Shown here: piece after piece, positions 33,608-43,609 of the stretch | Layout: each line of letters begins with the position of its first letter | Position numbering within the stretch: the first letter of the stretch is position 1 | DNA from: Maricaulis sp947259345 | GTDB taxonomy: Bacteria; Pseudomonadota; Alphaproteobacteria; Caulobacterales; Maricaulaceae | Length of the DNA: 64,000 bases | Reading direction: 5' to 3' | Assembly: GCA_965217205.1 (NCBI GenBank) | Contig: OZ244254.1 | Location: 372,001 to 436,000, forward strand | Notes under the pieces: model-generated | What the model saw: only the letters and a program-made list of their open reading frames with translations | Databases searched by the model: none | What the model was told of the DNA's origin: nothing | Translations under genes and position numbers: made by a program

Positions 33608-34681
33608 ATGCACGCACCCGAAGCCAGACTCGCCCAAGTGATCGACCGGTTCGACCAGGTGGAAGCCCGCCTGGGCGCCGCCGGTGATCCCGATGAAATC
33701 GTCAAGCTCTCCAAGGAGCACGCCGAGCTCAAGCCCGTGGCCGAAAAGGCCAATGCGCTGAAGGCCGCGCGCGCCGAGCTGGAAGACCTCTCCGAGATGA
33801 TGGAGGGCGGCGACCCGGAAATGGCCGAGATGGCGCGCGAGGAATATTACGCGCTCAAGGACAAGCTGCCGGAGCTCGAACACGCGATGAGCCTCCTTCT
33901 CCTGCCCAAGGACAAGGATGACAGCGCCAATGCGATGATCGAGATCCGCGCAGGGACGGGCGGCGATGAAGCCGCGATCTTCGCGGGCAATCTCTACGGC
34001 ATGTATCAACGCTACGCCCAGCTGCAGGGTTGGACCTGGGAGCTGGTCTCCGCCTCGGAGGGCGAGCATGGCGGCTTCAAGGAAGTGGTTGCGGCGATCT
34101 CCGGCAATGGCGTGTTCGGACGGCTGAAGTTCGAGAGCGGCGTGCACCGGGTCCAGCGCGTCCCGGCCACGGAGAGCCAGGGCCGTATCCACACCTCCGC
34201 CGCCACGGTCGCCATCATGCCGCAGCCAGAAGACATCGATATCGAGCTCAATATGGGCGATGTGCGAGTCGATACGATGCGGGCTTCCGGCGCGGGTGGC
34301 CAGCACGTCAACAAGACCGACTCGGCCGTGCGCATGACGCATATCCCGACGGGTCTGGTGGTGGTCTGCCAGGAAAAATCCCAACACCAGAATCGGGCCC
34401 GGGCGCAGGAATTGCTCAAGGCCAAGCTCTATGACATGCAGCGCGAAGCTGCCAATGCCGAGCGGGCTGCCGAGCGCAAGGGCCAGATCGGCTCGGGCGA
34501 CCGCTCCGAACGCATCCGCACCTATAATTACCCGCAGGGCCGGGTCTCCGATCACCGCATCAATCTGACCCTCTACAAGCTCGACGACATCGTGGCCGGT
34601 GACGGGCTGGATGAGGTGGTCACAGCGCTGATCTCCGAGGACCAGGCCGCGCGCCTCGCTGCCCTCGAAGACAATTCATAA
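33608..34681 (+). CDS. prfA: Peptide chain release factor 1
   Basis: RF1 reads UAG and UAA stop codons and triggers peptide release in the ribosome. The 357 residues have the codon-recognition PAT motif in RVQRVPATESQGR, the catalytic GGQ in RASGAGGQHVNKTDSAVRMTHIPTG, and the QEKSQHQNRARA and RIRTYNYPQGRVSDHRI stretches. It is followed ten bases later by prmC, the enzyme that methylates the GGQ glutamine. Confidence 0.98.
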   Translation: MHAPEARLAQVIDRFDQVEARLGAAGDPDEIVKLSKEHAELKPVAEKANALKAARAELEDLSEMMEGGDPEMAEMAREEYYALKDKLPELEHAMSLLLLPKDKDDSANAMIEIRAGTGGDEAAIFAGNLYGMYQRYAQLQGWTWELVSASEGEHGGFKEVVAAISGNGVFGRLKFESGVHRVQRVPATESQGRIHTSAATVAIMPQPEDIDIELNMGDVRVDTMRASGAGGQHVNKTDSAVRMTHIPTGLVVVCQEKSQHQNRARAQELLKAKLYDMQREAANAERAAERKGQIGSGDRSERIRTYNYPQGRVSDHRINLTLYKLDDIVAGDGLDEVVTALISEDQAARLAALEDNS

Positions 34682-34690
34682 GGCCGGGTG

Positions 34691-35629
34691 ATGGGCGGGC
34701 CCTTCGACAAGCTGGTCGAGGCTGCGCAGTCGGACTTTGATGCGGCGGCCCACAAACCGCTCCTGCAAGCCTGGCAGGGTTTGCCTCTTGCGGATATCCG
34801 CCGCGACCTGACGCAGCGCCTGATCGGCGCCGGGATCGAGGAAGGCGCCGAGGAGACGCGTTTTCTGCTCAATCACATCCTGGCACCGGCCAGCCTGGCC
34901 CAGGCGCTCGCGGATCCAGCCTTATTCTCCTGGCAGCAGGCCGAAGCCCTCGCCGCGCTGAGCTGGCGCCGGCTCCAGCGCGTTCCGCTCTCCCAGGTCC
35001 TGGGCAACCAGCCCTTTTGGACGCTTGATCTCGCCGTGACGGCCGATGTGCTCACGCCGCGCGCGGACACTGAAACCCTCGTGGAGGTCGTGCTGGCCGA
35101 GACCGGCGATGCCCCGGCGTGTGTCGTCGATCTGGGCACCGGGTCCGGGGCGATCCTGCTGGCCTTGCTGTCCGAGCGCGCGACCTGGACCGGGATCGGT
35201 GTCGATCTGTCCGATGCGGCGCTGGCCGTCGCGCGCGGCAATGCGAAATCCTGTGGTCTTGCCGACAGGACCCGATTCCTGCGCAGCCGCTGGGGCGAGG
35301 CGCTCGGTGATGGCGCGGCGAACATTCTCGTGTCCAACCCGCCCTATATCGTCTCCGATGTGCTGGCCGCTCTGGAGCCGGAAGTGCGCGATCATGAGCC
35401 CACGCTGGCGCTTGATGGCGGCGCGGACGGGCTGGATGCCTATCGCCTCATCATCGCGGATTTGCCACGCCTCTTGGTGCCGGGCGGCTTGTTTGCCCTG
35501 GAGATTGGCTATGATCAGGGCGAGGCTGTCAGCGCGCTGGCAGCGGAGGTCGGCCTTGTCGCGATTGACGTGAAACAGGACCTGGCCGGGCAGGACCGGG
35601 TGGTGTCGGGACGCCGAGCCGTGGCCTGA
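34691..35629 (+). CDS. prmC: Release factor glutamine methyltransferase PrmC
   Basis: Methylates the glutamine of the GGQ motif in RF1 and RF2. The 312-residue protein has the helical N domain (ETRFLLNHILA...) and a SAM-binding domain with VVDLGTGSGAILLALL and the catalytic NPPYIVS. The genes prfA and prmC form a conserved operon. ATG 34691 is used; the GTG at 34688 directly before it is in frame. Confidence 0.97.
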   Translation: MGGPFDKLVEAAQSDFDAAAHKPLLQAWQGLPLADIRRDLTQRLIGAGIEEGAEETRFLLNHILAPASLAQALADPALFSWQQAEALAALSWRRLQRVPLSQVLGNQPFWTLDLAVTADVLTPRADTETLVEVVLAETGDAPACVVDLGTGSGAILLALLSERATWTGIGVDLSDAALAVARGNAKSCGLADRTRFLRSRWGEALGDGAANILVSNPPYIVSDVLAALEPEVRDHEPTLALDGGADGLDAYRLIIADLPRLLVPGGLFALEIGYDQGEAVSALAAEVGLVAIDVKQDLAGQDRVVSGRRAVA

Positions 35630-35680
35630 CCGCTAAAAGGGCTTGGAATGACCGGCCTCGCAGTCTAGGGTCCCGACCAA

Positions 35681-35735
35681 GGCAGGTGGATCGCGCCAGT
35701 ACGGGGGTCTCGCGCGGCCGGATGACCCACCTGCC
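35681..35735. ncRNA. Possible structured RNA or terminator hairpin after prmC
   Basis: GGCAGGTGG (35681-35689) pairs with CCACCTGCC (35727-35735) across a 37-base loop containing CGCGCC and GCGCGG stretches that can pair again. It lies in the 217-base gap between prmC and the DUF4167 gene. It does not match SRP RNA or tmRNA signatures and has no T run; either a weak terminator or an undescribed small RNA. Confidence 0.3.
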
Positions 35736-35846
35736 ATTATCCGGTCAAATCATTGGATCCCCAAGTATCAGCGCACAGGCTTGCACCTGCGAATGCACCG
35801 CAAAGCCCGATTTGATTTGCATCGCTGTTGAACAGGAATACGCGAA

Positions 35847-36554
35847 ATGAAGCGTCAACGTGGTCGAGGACGTAAGCCCGGCAATCCGTCGAACCGGAGC
35901 TTTCAGAGCAATTGCGCCGGCGAAGTGAAGATCAACGGCAACGCCTCCCAGATTTACGACAAATACATGCAGCTGGCCCGGGATGCGTCCTCCGCCGGTG
36001 ACCGTGTCCGGGCGGAAAACCTGTACCAGCACGCCGAACACTACCTGCGCATTCTCCAGGCGAACCAGCCCAAGCGTGATCCCAATCAGGACGACAGTGG
36101 CGACAACAACGCCGATGACGATACTGATGAGGACCAGGGCCAGGAGCGCCAGTCCCGCCCGCGCCGTGACAACCGCGATAATCGCGACAGCCGCGATAAT
36201 CGTGATCAGGGCGAAGGGCGCGAGCGCCGCAGCCGCAATGGCCGCGGACGGCCGTCGGGCAATCGGGACCAGGATCGCGACCAGGACAATGATGGCGAGC
36301 GGGCCGATGATCCGATGGGCGTGGTGACACCGCAGGGCGACAATACGCCGGCCGACACGTCGGACCGCAATGATGGCAATAGCGATGGCGAGGGCGAAGA
36401 GCCGCGCCGCCGCACCCGCCGTCCGCGCCGCACCAAGGCCGAAATGGAAGCCGCCCGCGCTGCGGAAGCCGCGCTGAAAAACGCCTCGGCCTCGGCCGAT
36501 GAGGGCGATGGCGACAAGACCGGTGGCGACGGCCCGGAAACCCAGGCGGCCTAG
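35847..36554 (+). CDS. DUF4167 domain-containing protein
   Basis: A 235-residue protein of the alphaproteobacterial DUF4167 family. The conserved domain covers about 1-75: MKRQRGRGRKPGNPSNRSFQSNCAGEVKINGNASQIYDKYMQLARDASSAGDRVRAENLYQHAEHYLR. The rest is low-complexity: Asp/Asn/Arg-rich repeats (RDNRDNRDSRDNRDQG) and a C-terminal Ala/Glu-rich tail. The basic N terminus suggests nucleic acid binding (inference). It lies near prmC, as in many relatives. Confidence 0.88.
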   Translation: MKRQRGRGRKPGNPSNRSFQSNCAGEVKINGNASQIYDKYMQLARDASSAGDRVRAENLYQHAEHYLRILQANQPKRDPNQDDSGDNNADDDTDEDQGQERQSRPRRDNRDNRDSRDNRDQGEGRERRSRNGRGRPSGNRDQDRDQDNDGERADDPMGVVTPQGDNTPADTSDRNDGNSDGEGEEPRRRTRRPRRTKAEMEAARAAEAALKNASASADEGDGDKTGGDGPETQAA

Positions 36555-37306
36555 GCCAGGCTGACCGGATCGCCCAGGGCAATCTGGCCGTCTTCCAGAA
36601 CGGACAGATAGACACCGCAATCCATGTGCCCGTAGTGCTCGAACAGCGCTGCGGGCACATCTGTATCAATCTCGCCGCGCTGCGGGTCGACGCTGGTGGC
36701 CACGCAGCGCCGGATGCGGGATTCCACCCGGCAGGCGATGCCGCCAATGCGGATTTCGTGCCCGACCAGGTCGAATTCTTCCCATGGCGCCAGGCCGTCG
36801 ATCAGCAGATTGCCGCGAAAGCGGAGCGGGTCGAGCGTCTGCGCGGTCTTCTCTGACAGCGCGTGGACCGAGGCGGCATTGATCAGCGAGATTTGTGGCT
36901 GCGGGATATCGGTCATTGCCTGACCGGGGGCATGCACCAGGCGCAGCGGTCCGCGAACAGCGTCGCCGACCAGGACCCGCAAGACGTCGAATAGCGCCGG
37001 GTGGGTGTCCGGGGAATCCAGACGGATGGTGACCGGTATGGCGCCGTCCAGGGTGACGGAAAACGTCCCCTCCTTGTCAGAATAGCGACAATTCAGCTTG
37101 GCCAGTTCGGCCTGTCCGGCCAGCATCAGGAAGTGTTTCTTCTTCACATGGCCCGGCGCGCGCTCATCGAAGGGCGAGGGGCCGTTCTCGATGGCCCAGG
37201 CGCGGTCCATGGGCAGCGTCTTGTTTGCGCTCAGCGCGATACGGTCGAGGCTGTCCGGCCCAAGTCCCTTGATCGGAAATCGCGTGATGGCTGTAAGCTG
37301 GGGCAT
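36551..37306 (-). CDS. MOSC domain-containing protein
   Basis: A 251-residue protein with an N-terminal MOSC beta-barrel domain (LTAITRFPIKGLGPDSLDRIALSANKTLPMDRAWAI) and a C-terminal MOSC domain (NLLIDGLAPWEEFDLVGHEIRIGG and SRIRRCVATSVDPQRGEIDTD, which holds the usual conserved Cys). Such proteins are related to molybdenum cofactor sulfurases and the mARC reductases and may handle sulfur or molybdenum cofactor; the substrate is unknown. Its stop shares CTAG with the DUF4167 gene. Confidence 0.88.
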   Translation of the reverse strand: MPQLTAITRFPIKGLGPDSLDRIALSANKTLPMDRAWAIENGPSPFDERAPGHVKKKHFLMLAGQAELAKLNCRYSDKEGTFSVTLDGAIPVTIRLDSPDTHPALFDVLRVLVGDAVRGPLRLVHAPGQAMTDIPQPQISLINAASVHALSEKTAQTLDPLRFRGNLLIDGLAPWEEFDLVGHEIRIGGIACRVESRIRRCVATSVDPQRGEIDTDVPAALFEHYGHMDCGVYLSVLEDGQIALGDPVSLA

Positions 37307-37367
37307 GGGTGTGAGTCGCTCCGCAGGTGACGGGTGAAACCGTGGTCAGAATGTCGCGCCTCGACCC

Positions 37368-37399
37368 CTTGTGTTGTTCATATGCAACACCTACATGCG
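37368..37399 (+). promoter_or_regulatory. Probable RpoH (sigma-32) heat-shock promoter for clpB
   Basis: CTTG (37368-37371), 18 bases, then CCTACATGCG (37390-37399). The alphaproteobacterial RpoH consensus is CTTG-N17/18-CYTATNTNNG; there is one mismatch (T to C). Transcription would start near 37405, giving a ~70-base leader before clpB. Confidence 0.6.
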
Positions 37400-37474
37400 G
37401 TCTGAAACGCGTTTTGGCCGTGCTTGATCAAGGCGGCGAAACGCAACCTATCTCGCCTTATCCGGGGGATCGAC

Positions 37475-40081
<2,607 letters not shown>

Positions 40082-40116
40082 GGTTTGGGGCGGTCGCAAG
40101 GCCGCCCCGGAGTGTT

Positions 40117-40166
40117 GGGGACAGGTACAATTAACGCCGCGCGTTAATTGTACCTGTCCCCTTTTT
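40117..40166 (+). terminator. Perfect 21-bp hairpin, terminator of clpB or repeat element
   Basis: Arms 40117-40137 and 40141-40161 are perfectly complementary around CGC; the base of the stem is GGGGACAGGTAC. CTTTTTG follows on the plus strand, so it can end clpB transcription. The GGGGACAGGTACAATTAACGC hairpin type also resembles extragenic palindromes found dispersed in other genomes. Confidence 0.75.
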
Positions 40167-40168
40167 GC

Positions 40169-41242
40169 CTACCGCCCTGCAAACCATCCCTGTGTCCGGT
40201 TGGCAAAGGCCACGAGCGACAGCATTACCGGGACTTCCACCAGCACGCCGACCACAGTCGCCAGGGCGGCGCCGGAGTTGAGGCCGAACAGGCTGATCGC
40301 GACCGCGACGGCCAGCTCGAAGAAATTCGAGGTGCCGATCAGGGCGCAGGGGGCGGCGATGTTGAACGGGGTCTTCCACAGCCAGGCGGCGCCATAGGCG
40401 ATGGCGAAAATGCCATAGGTCTGGATCAGGAGCGGCGTCGCGATAATGGCGATGGTGATGGGTTGGGTCAGGATGGTCTCGCCCTGGAAACCGAACAGGA
40501 TGATGACCGTGCCGATCAGGCCGATGATCGAAGCCGGCTTGATCAGGGCGGTGAAATCGCCCACGGCCTTGTCAGCCGCCTCGGCCGGCTTGCCGCGCGA
40601 CAACGCCTTGCGGGTTAGCCAGCCGGCGATCAGCGGGATGACGACATACAGGCCCACCGACAGCAGGAGCGTGTCCCAGGGGACGGTGATGTCGGTCACG
40701 CCCAGCAGCAGGGCCACGATCGGGGCGAAGGCGACGACCATGATGAGGTCATTCGCGGCGACCTGGACGAGGGTGTAATTGGCATCGCCCCTGGTCAGCT
40801 GTGACCAGACGAAGACCATCGCTGTGCACGGTGCGGCGCCCAGGATGATCACACCGGCGAGATATTGCTGCGCATCCTCGGGCTGCAGCCAGCCGGCAAA
40901 GACATGCTCGAAGAACAAGACGCCCAGAAGCGCCATCGAGAAAGGCTTGACCAGCCAGTTCACGATCAGGGTGATGATGAGACCCTTGGGCCGCTCGCCG
41001 ACACGCGTCAGCGAGGCGAAATCGATCTGGATCATCATCGGCCAGACCATGGCCCAGATCAGCACCGCAATGGCCAGATTGACCGAGGCGTATTCAAACC
41101 CGGCCAGCCAGGCGAAGAGCTCCGGCACGATCACGCCCAGCGCAATCCCGCCGGCCATGCCCATGGCGACCCAGACCGACAGCCACTTCTCGAAGAATCC
41201 GATCCCGCCGGGGGCGGCGTCCTTTGCGGTGGCGTCGGTCAT
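40169..41242 (-). CDS. arsB: Arsenite efflux transporter, ACR3 family
   Basis: Exports arsenite through the inner membrane. The 357-residue protein has about ten membrane helices and the ACR3 signature GAAPCTAMVFVWSQLT with its essential Cys. It belongs to the ACR3 rather than the E. coli ArsB family. Its start overlaps the arsC stop by four bases, forming an arsC-arsB operon. No arsR repressor lies adjacent. Confidence 0.95.
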   Translation of the reverse strand: MTDATAKDAAPGGIGFFEKWLSVWVAMGMAGGIALGVIVPELFAWLAGFEYASVNLAIAVLIWAMVWPMMIQIDFASLTRVGERPKGLIITLIVNWLVKPFSMALLGVLFFEHVFAGWLQPEDAQQYLAGVIILGAAPCTAMVFVWSQLTRGDANYTLVQVAANDLIMVVAFAPIVALLLGVTDITVPWDTLLLSVGLYVVIPLIAGWLTRKALSRGKPAEAADKAVGDFTALIKPASIIGLIGTVIILFGFQGETILTQPITIAIIATPLLIQTYGIFAIAYGAAWLWKTPFNIAAPCALIGTSNFFELAVAVAISLFGLNSGAALATVVGVLVEVPVMLSLVAFANRTQGWFAGR

Positions 41243-41730
41243 GTGGATAGGTCCTGTCGGGGGCTGAGAGTGTCGAAGGCCCGCTTGAGGGCTTCGCGAT
41301 CATCGCCGTCAAGCGCGGCCATCAAGGCCGTGATGCGGGCATCAAGGGCGTTGAACGTGTCATGGAAGGCGTTTCGGGCGGCCTCGGTGTCGGCGATGGC
41401 GGCCGGGTCGGGCAGGCCCCAATGGGCCTTGACCGGGGCGCCGGGCCAAATCGGGCAGACTTCCGCCGCAGCGCTGTCGCAGACCGTGATGACAGCATCG
41501 AGGACAGGCGCGCCCGGCGTGGAAAACACGTCCCAGCTTTTCGAGCTGTAGCCGGTTGTCGGCAGGCCGTGGGCAGCGAGCGTTTCCAGGGCCAGGGGAT
41601 TGGGCTGGCCGGTCGGGGTCGAACCGGCGGAATAGCCTGCGACCCGGCCTTGGCCGCGCGCATTGATCAGCGCCTCGCCGAGGATGGAGCGCGCGGAATT
41701 GCCCGTGCACAGAACCAGGATATTGAGCAT
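41239..41730 (-). CDS. arsC: Arsenate reductase, low-molecular-weight phosphatase type
   Basis: Reduces arsenate to arsenite for export by the ACR3 partner. The 163-residue protein has the P loop CTGNSARS starting at Cys8, and a second cysteine pair in ITVCDSAAAEVCPIWPG corresponding to the redox pair in thioredoxin-coupled enzymes. The DP loop is LPDPA. The start codon is the ATG at 41730, closely preceded by a stable hairpin at 41732-41767. Confidence 0.93.
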   Translation of the reverse strand: MLNILVLCTGNSARSILGEALINARGQGRVAGYSAGSTPTGQPNPLALETLAAHGLPTTGYSSKSWDVFSTPGAPVLDAVITVCDSAAAEVCPIWPGAPVKAHWGLPDPAAIADTEAARNAFHDTFNALDARITALMAALDGDDREALKRAFDTLSPRQDLST

Positions 41731-41731
41731 G

Positions 41732-41767
41732 CGACCCCGCCCGCCTCATTGACGTCAGGCGGGGTCG
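41732..41767. promoter_or_regulatory. Hairpin covering the arsC ribosome-binding region
   Basis: CGACCCCGCC (41732-41741) and GGCGGGGTCG (41758-41767) pair perfectly. On the minus strand the hairpin ends one base before the arsC start codon and includes its GGGG ribosome-binding site; it also lies behind the stop of the upstream gene. It could be a terminator, or limit arsC translation. Confidence 0.4.
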
Positions 41768-41811
41768 TAAGCGCAGTTGGACCGGGCTTCAACCGAAATT
41801 CGTTTCGCGTT

Positions 41812-42252
41812 TTAGCGAAGGGCGAGTTCCAGATGCGGGCGACCGTCCGAGGTGCGGGCCGGCGAGCGGCCATTGCGGCCGATCGTGGCATTGATCCGGC
41901 GTCGGAAAGCCGAGAAGCTGTCAAAGGTCACCACATCGACGGCTTCGTCCAGATCCAGCGTCACCCGCCAGCCTCCAGCCCCGCCGGCAATGGCGGTGAG
42001 GCTGAGAATGTCCGCCTCAAAGGCCTGGCCGAGATAACGGCCTGAGACGCGCCCGCCGACGGCGAGCGGGGTGTCTGGACGATTGCCGACAGCGGCACTC
42101 AAAGTATTCCAGTCGCGATAGCCCATCTGGTGGGCGAGCAATTCCAGCGCCTCGCTGTGCGAGAGGAAATTGCCTTCGGCTTCCAGCGCTTTTCGCAAAC
42201 GCCGGGCCTGGGCTTTCAGCGCGTCGCGCGAAAGCGGTGAAGTTGGGGTCAT
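41812..42252 (-). CDS. Glyoxalase-superfamily-type (PF20066-like) protein
   Basis: A 146-residue protein. Its N-terminal half RDALKAQARRLRKALEAEGNFLSHSEALELLAHQMGYRDWNTLSAAVGN matches the helical domain of alphaproteobacterial proteins annotated 'glyoxalase superfamily'. The C-terminal half is a short beta domain. No metal-binding motif can be assigned. ATG 42252 has AAAGGG upstream. It lies upstream of arsC-arsB on the same strand but is separated by an 81-base gap with a hairpin. Confidence 0.7.
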   Translation of the reverse strand: MTPTSPLSRDALKAQARRLRKALEAEGNFLSHSEALELLAHQMGYRDWNTLSAAVGNRPDTPLAVGGRVSGRYLGQAFEADILSLTAIAGGAGGWRVTLDLDEAVDVVTFDSFSAFRRRINATIGRNGRSPARTSDGRPHLELALR

Positions 42253-42532
42253 GACATGCCCTTTCGTATTGGCATGCGGGTCGTGTGATGGGGCTCGCCT
42301 TGCCATCCCGCCGCATGTCGCAATGACGATGAGGGAAATGTCGTGTCCAAGGGAGATTTCACCAGGGCCAAAACCTGCGAGCGGCGGGCATCTCCATGCC
42401 TGAATTGCTTGATAGGCTCGGGCAGGGCGGTGGTCAATGGGCGTCGATGCCGGTTGTCATCTCTGACGGACGCCCCGCAAAGGCCGGCGGAGATCAGATA
42501 AATGGTGTGTCGCCGTTTTTCGGCCAGCCGCG

Positions 42533-43063
42533 TTACCGGCGTCGGGTGTATCCGACAAAGAGTTGGGCCCAATCAGACGTGTCGTCCGGGCGGACCCAGA
42601 ATTCCTGTCGAACGCTGCCGTCCTCCTGCGGTGCCCAAACGCCACGGACCTGCATTTCGCTGCCGTCCGCATTGCTGTGCAACCGGCCTTCCAGGACCAT
42701 CGCGCCCGTTGCGTCGAGTCCGCCTGAATAGTCGATGTGAAAGCGCGGGCTCATCCAGACCTGCCGCCAATGCCCGGTAGCCGGGTCGACAAAGGTCATT
42801 CCTGTGCCTGTTCCGCCATCGAAGGTCGACCAGTCTTCAACCACCAGACAGCCAGCCTCCCGCCGGGTATAGGTCTGGGTGCCGATCTGTTGTCCGTCGG
42901 CGGTAAAGAAGTCCCACTCGCCGATCACGAAATCGAAATCCGAATACGGTGCGACGTCCTGACCGCAAACAGGCGGGGCGGCTTGTTGGGCAGACGCGGT
43001 CCCAGCATAGCCGAACAAGCCCAGTCCAATCAGAAGACAGGCGGATGTGAACCTTTGCATCAT
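42533..43063 (-). CDS. Predicted exported DUF1579-like protein
   Basis: A 176-residue protein with a signal peptide (MMQRFTSACLLIGLGLFGYAGTASAQQA). The mature part reads FDFVIGEWDFFTADGQQIGTQTY, resembling the FDFWIGEWxV start of DUF1579 and related lipocalin-like secreted domains. Two Cys (about 33 and 70) may bridge. Probably periplasmic ligand binder; role unknown. Stand-alone gene. Confidence 0.65.
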   Translation of the reverse strand: MMQRFTSACLLIGLGLFGYAGTASAQQAAPPVCGQDVAPYSDFDFVIGEWDFFTADGQQIGTQTYTRREAGCLVVEDWSTFDGGTGTGMTFVDPATGHWRQVWMSPRFHIDYSGGLDATGAMVLEGRLHSNADGSEMQVRGVWAPQEDGSVRQEFWVRPDDTSDWAQLFVGYTRRR

Positions 43064-43609
43064 GCGTATCTCCCGATGTCGACGCGTCTCGCATCAGCCA
43101 ATCGCTAACAAGCCGGACGGCCTGGCAATAGCGAGATCAGACGCGTCGCAATCCCGCTTGGCGCCCATGACAGGCGGTGACCGCGGCCGGCTGGGGACAC
43201 ATACCGTTGTCCCTGATGCACGAACCATTCGCCTCCCGAGGCAGGGCTGGCCTGGGGAGGAAACAGGTGAAGCTACCGCGCCCGTGGCGCACGCTCGGCC
43301 ATAAATCACTTGCCGAGAGAAAGCCCCATCCGGTTCTTGAGCTCAAGGGGCGTGCCCGCGGAGCGGCGCCTGCGGCGCCCTTGACCTCGAGAACCCGTTA
43401 CGGCCCGCTGACTGACAAGTGATCTATGGACCGCTCCGCGCATTGCGCGCGGTAGCGGGCGACGGTCGCAATTGATTGCCATTGTTTCAGCTTGTGAATT
43501 TGTAGTGACGGCCGAATTGCCGGGCCCATTCGCTCACAAGTTCAACCTGGCAGTCGATCAATTCGCGGCAGCTGGACTCGAGGTCGATCACGCCGCGAAA
43601 CCCCAGCCC
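43064..43609. other. 546-bp intergenic region with palindromic repeat
   Basis: The middle holds the second copy of the dispersed palindrome (43299-43429). Outside it I see no gene: short frames here have no ribosome-binding site or recognisable similarity. Confidence 0.6.
43299..43429. repeat. 131-bp palindromic dispersed element, copy 2 (opposite orientation)
   Basis: Ends CCATA...TATGG; inner arms GGTTCTTGAGCTCAAGGG (43332-43349) and CCCTTGACCTCGAGAACC (43378-43395) around a GC-rich hairpin loop. The outer arm CCATAAATCACTTGCCGAGAG corresponds to the reversed right arm of copy 1, and CTGACTGACAAGTGATCTATGG to its reversed left arm, so the two copies are inverted relative to each other. Confidence 0.75.

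Noticed and set aside
35681..35735. SRP RNA or tmRNA at the prmC-DUF4167 gap
   Set aside because: The conserved GGTCAGGTCCGGAAGGAAGC-type tetraloop region and tmRNA tag features are missing.
42253..42532. Possible gene in the 280-bp gap
   Set aside because: Short frames only, without ribosome-binding site, signal peptide or familiar sequence.
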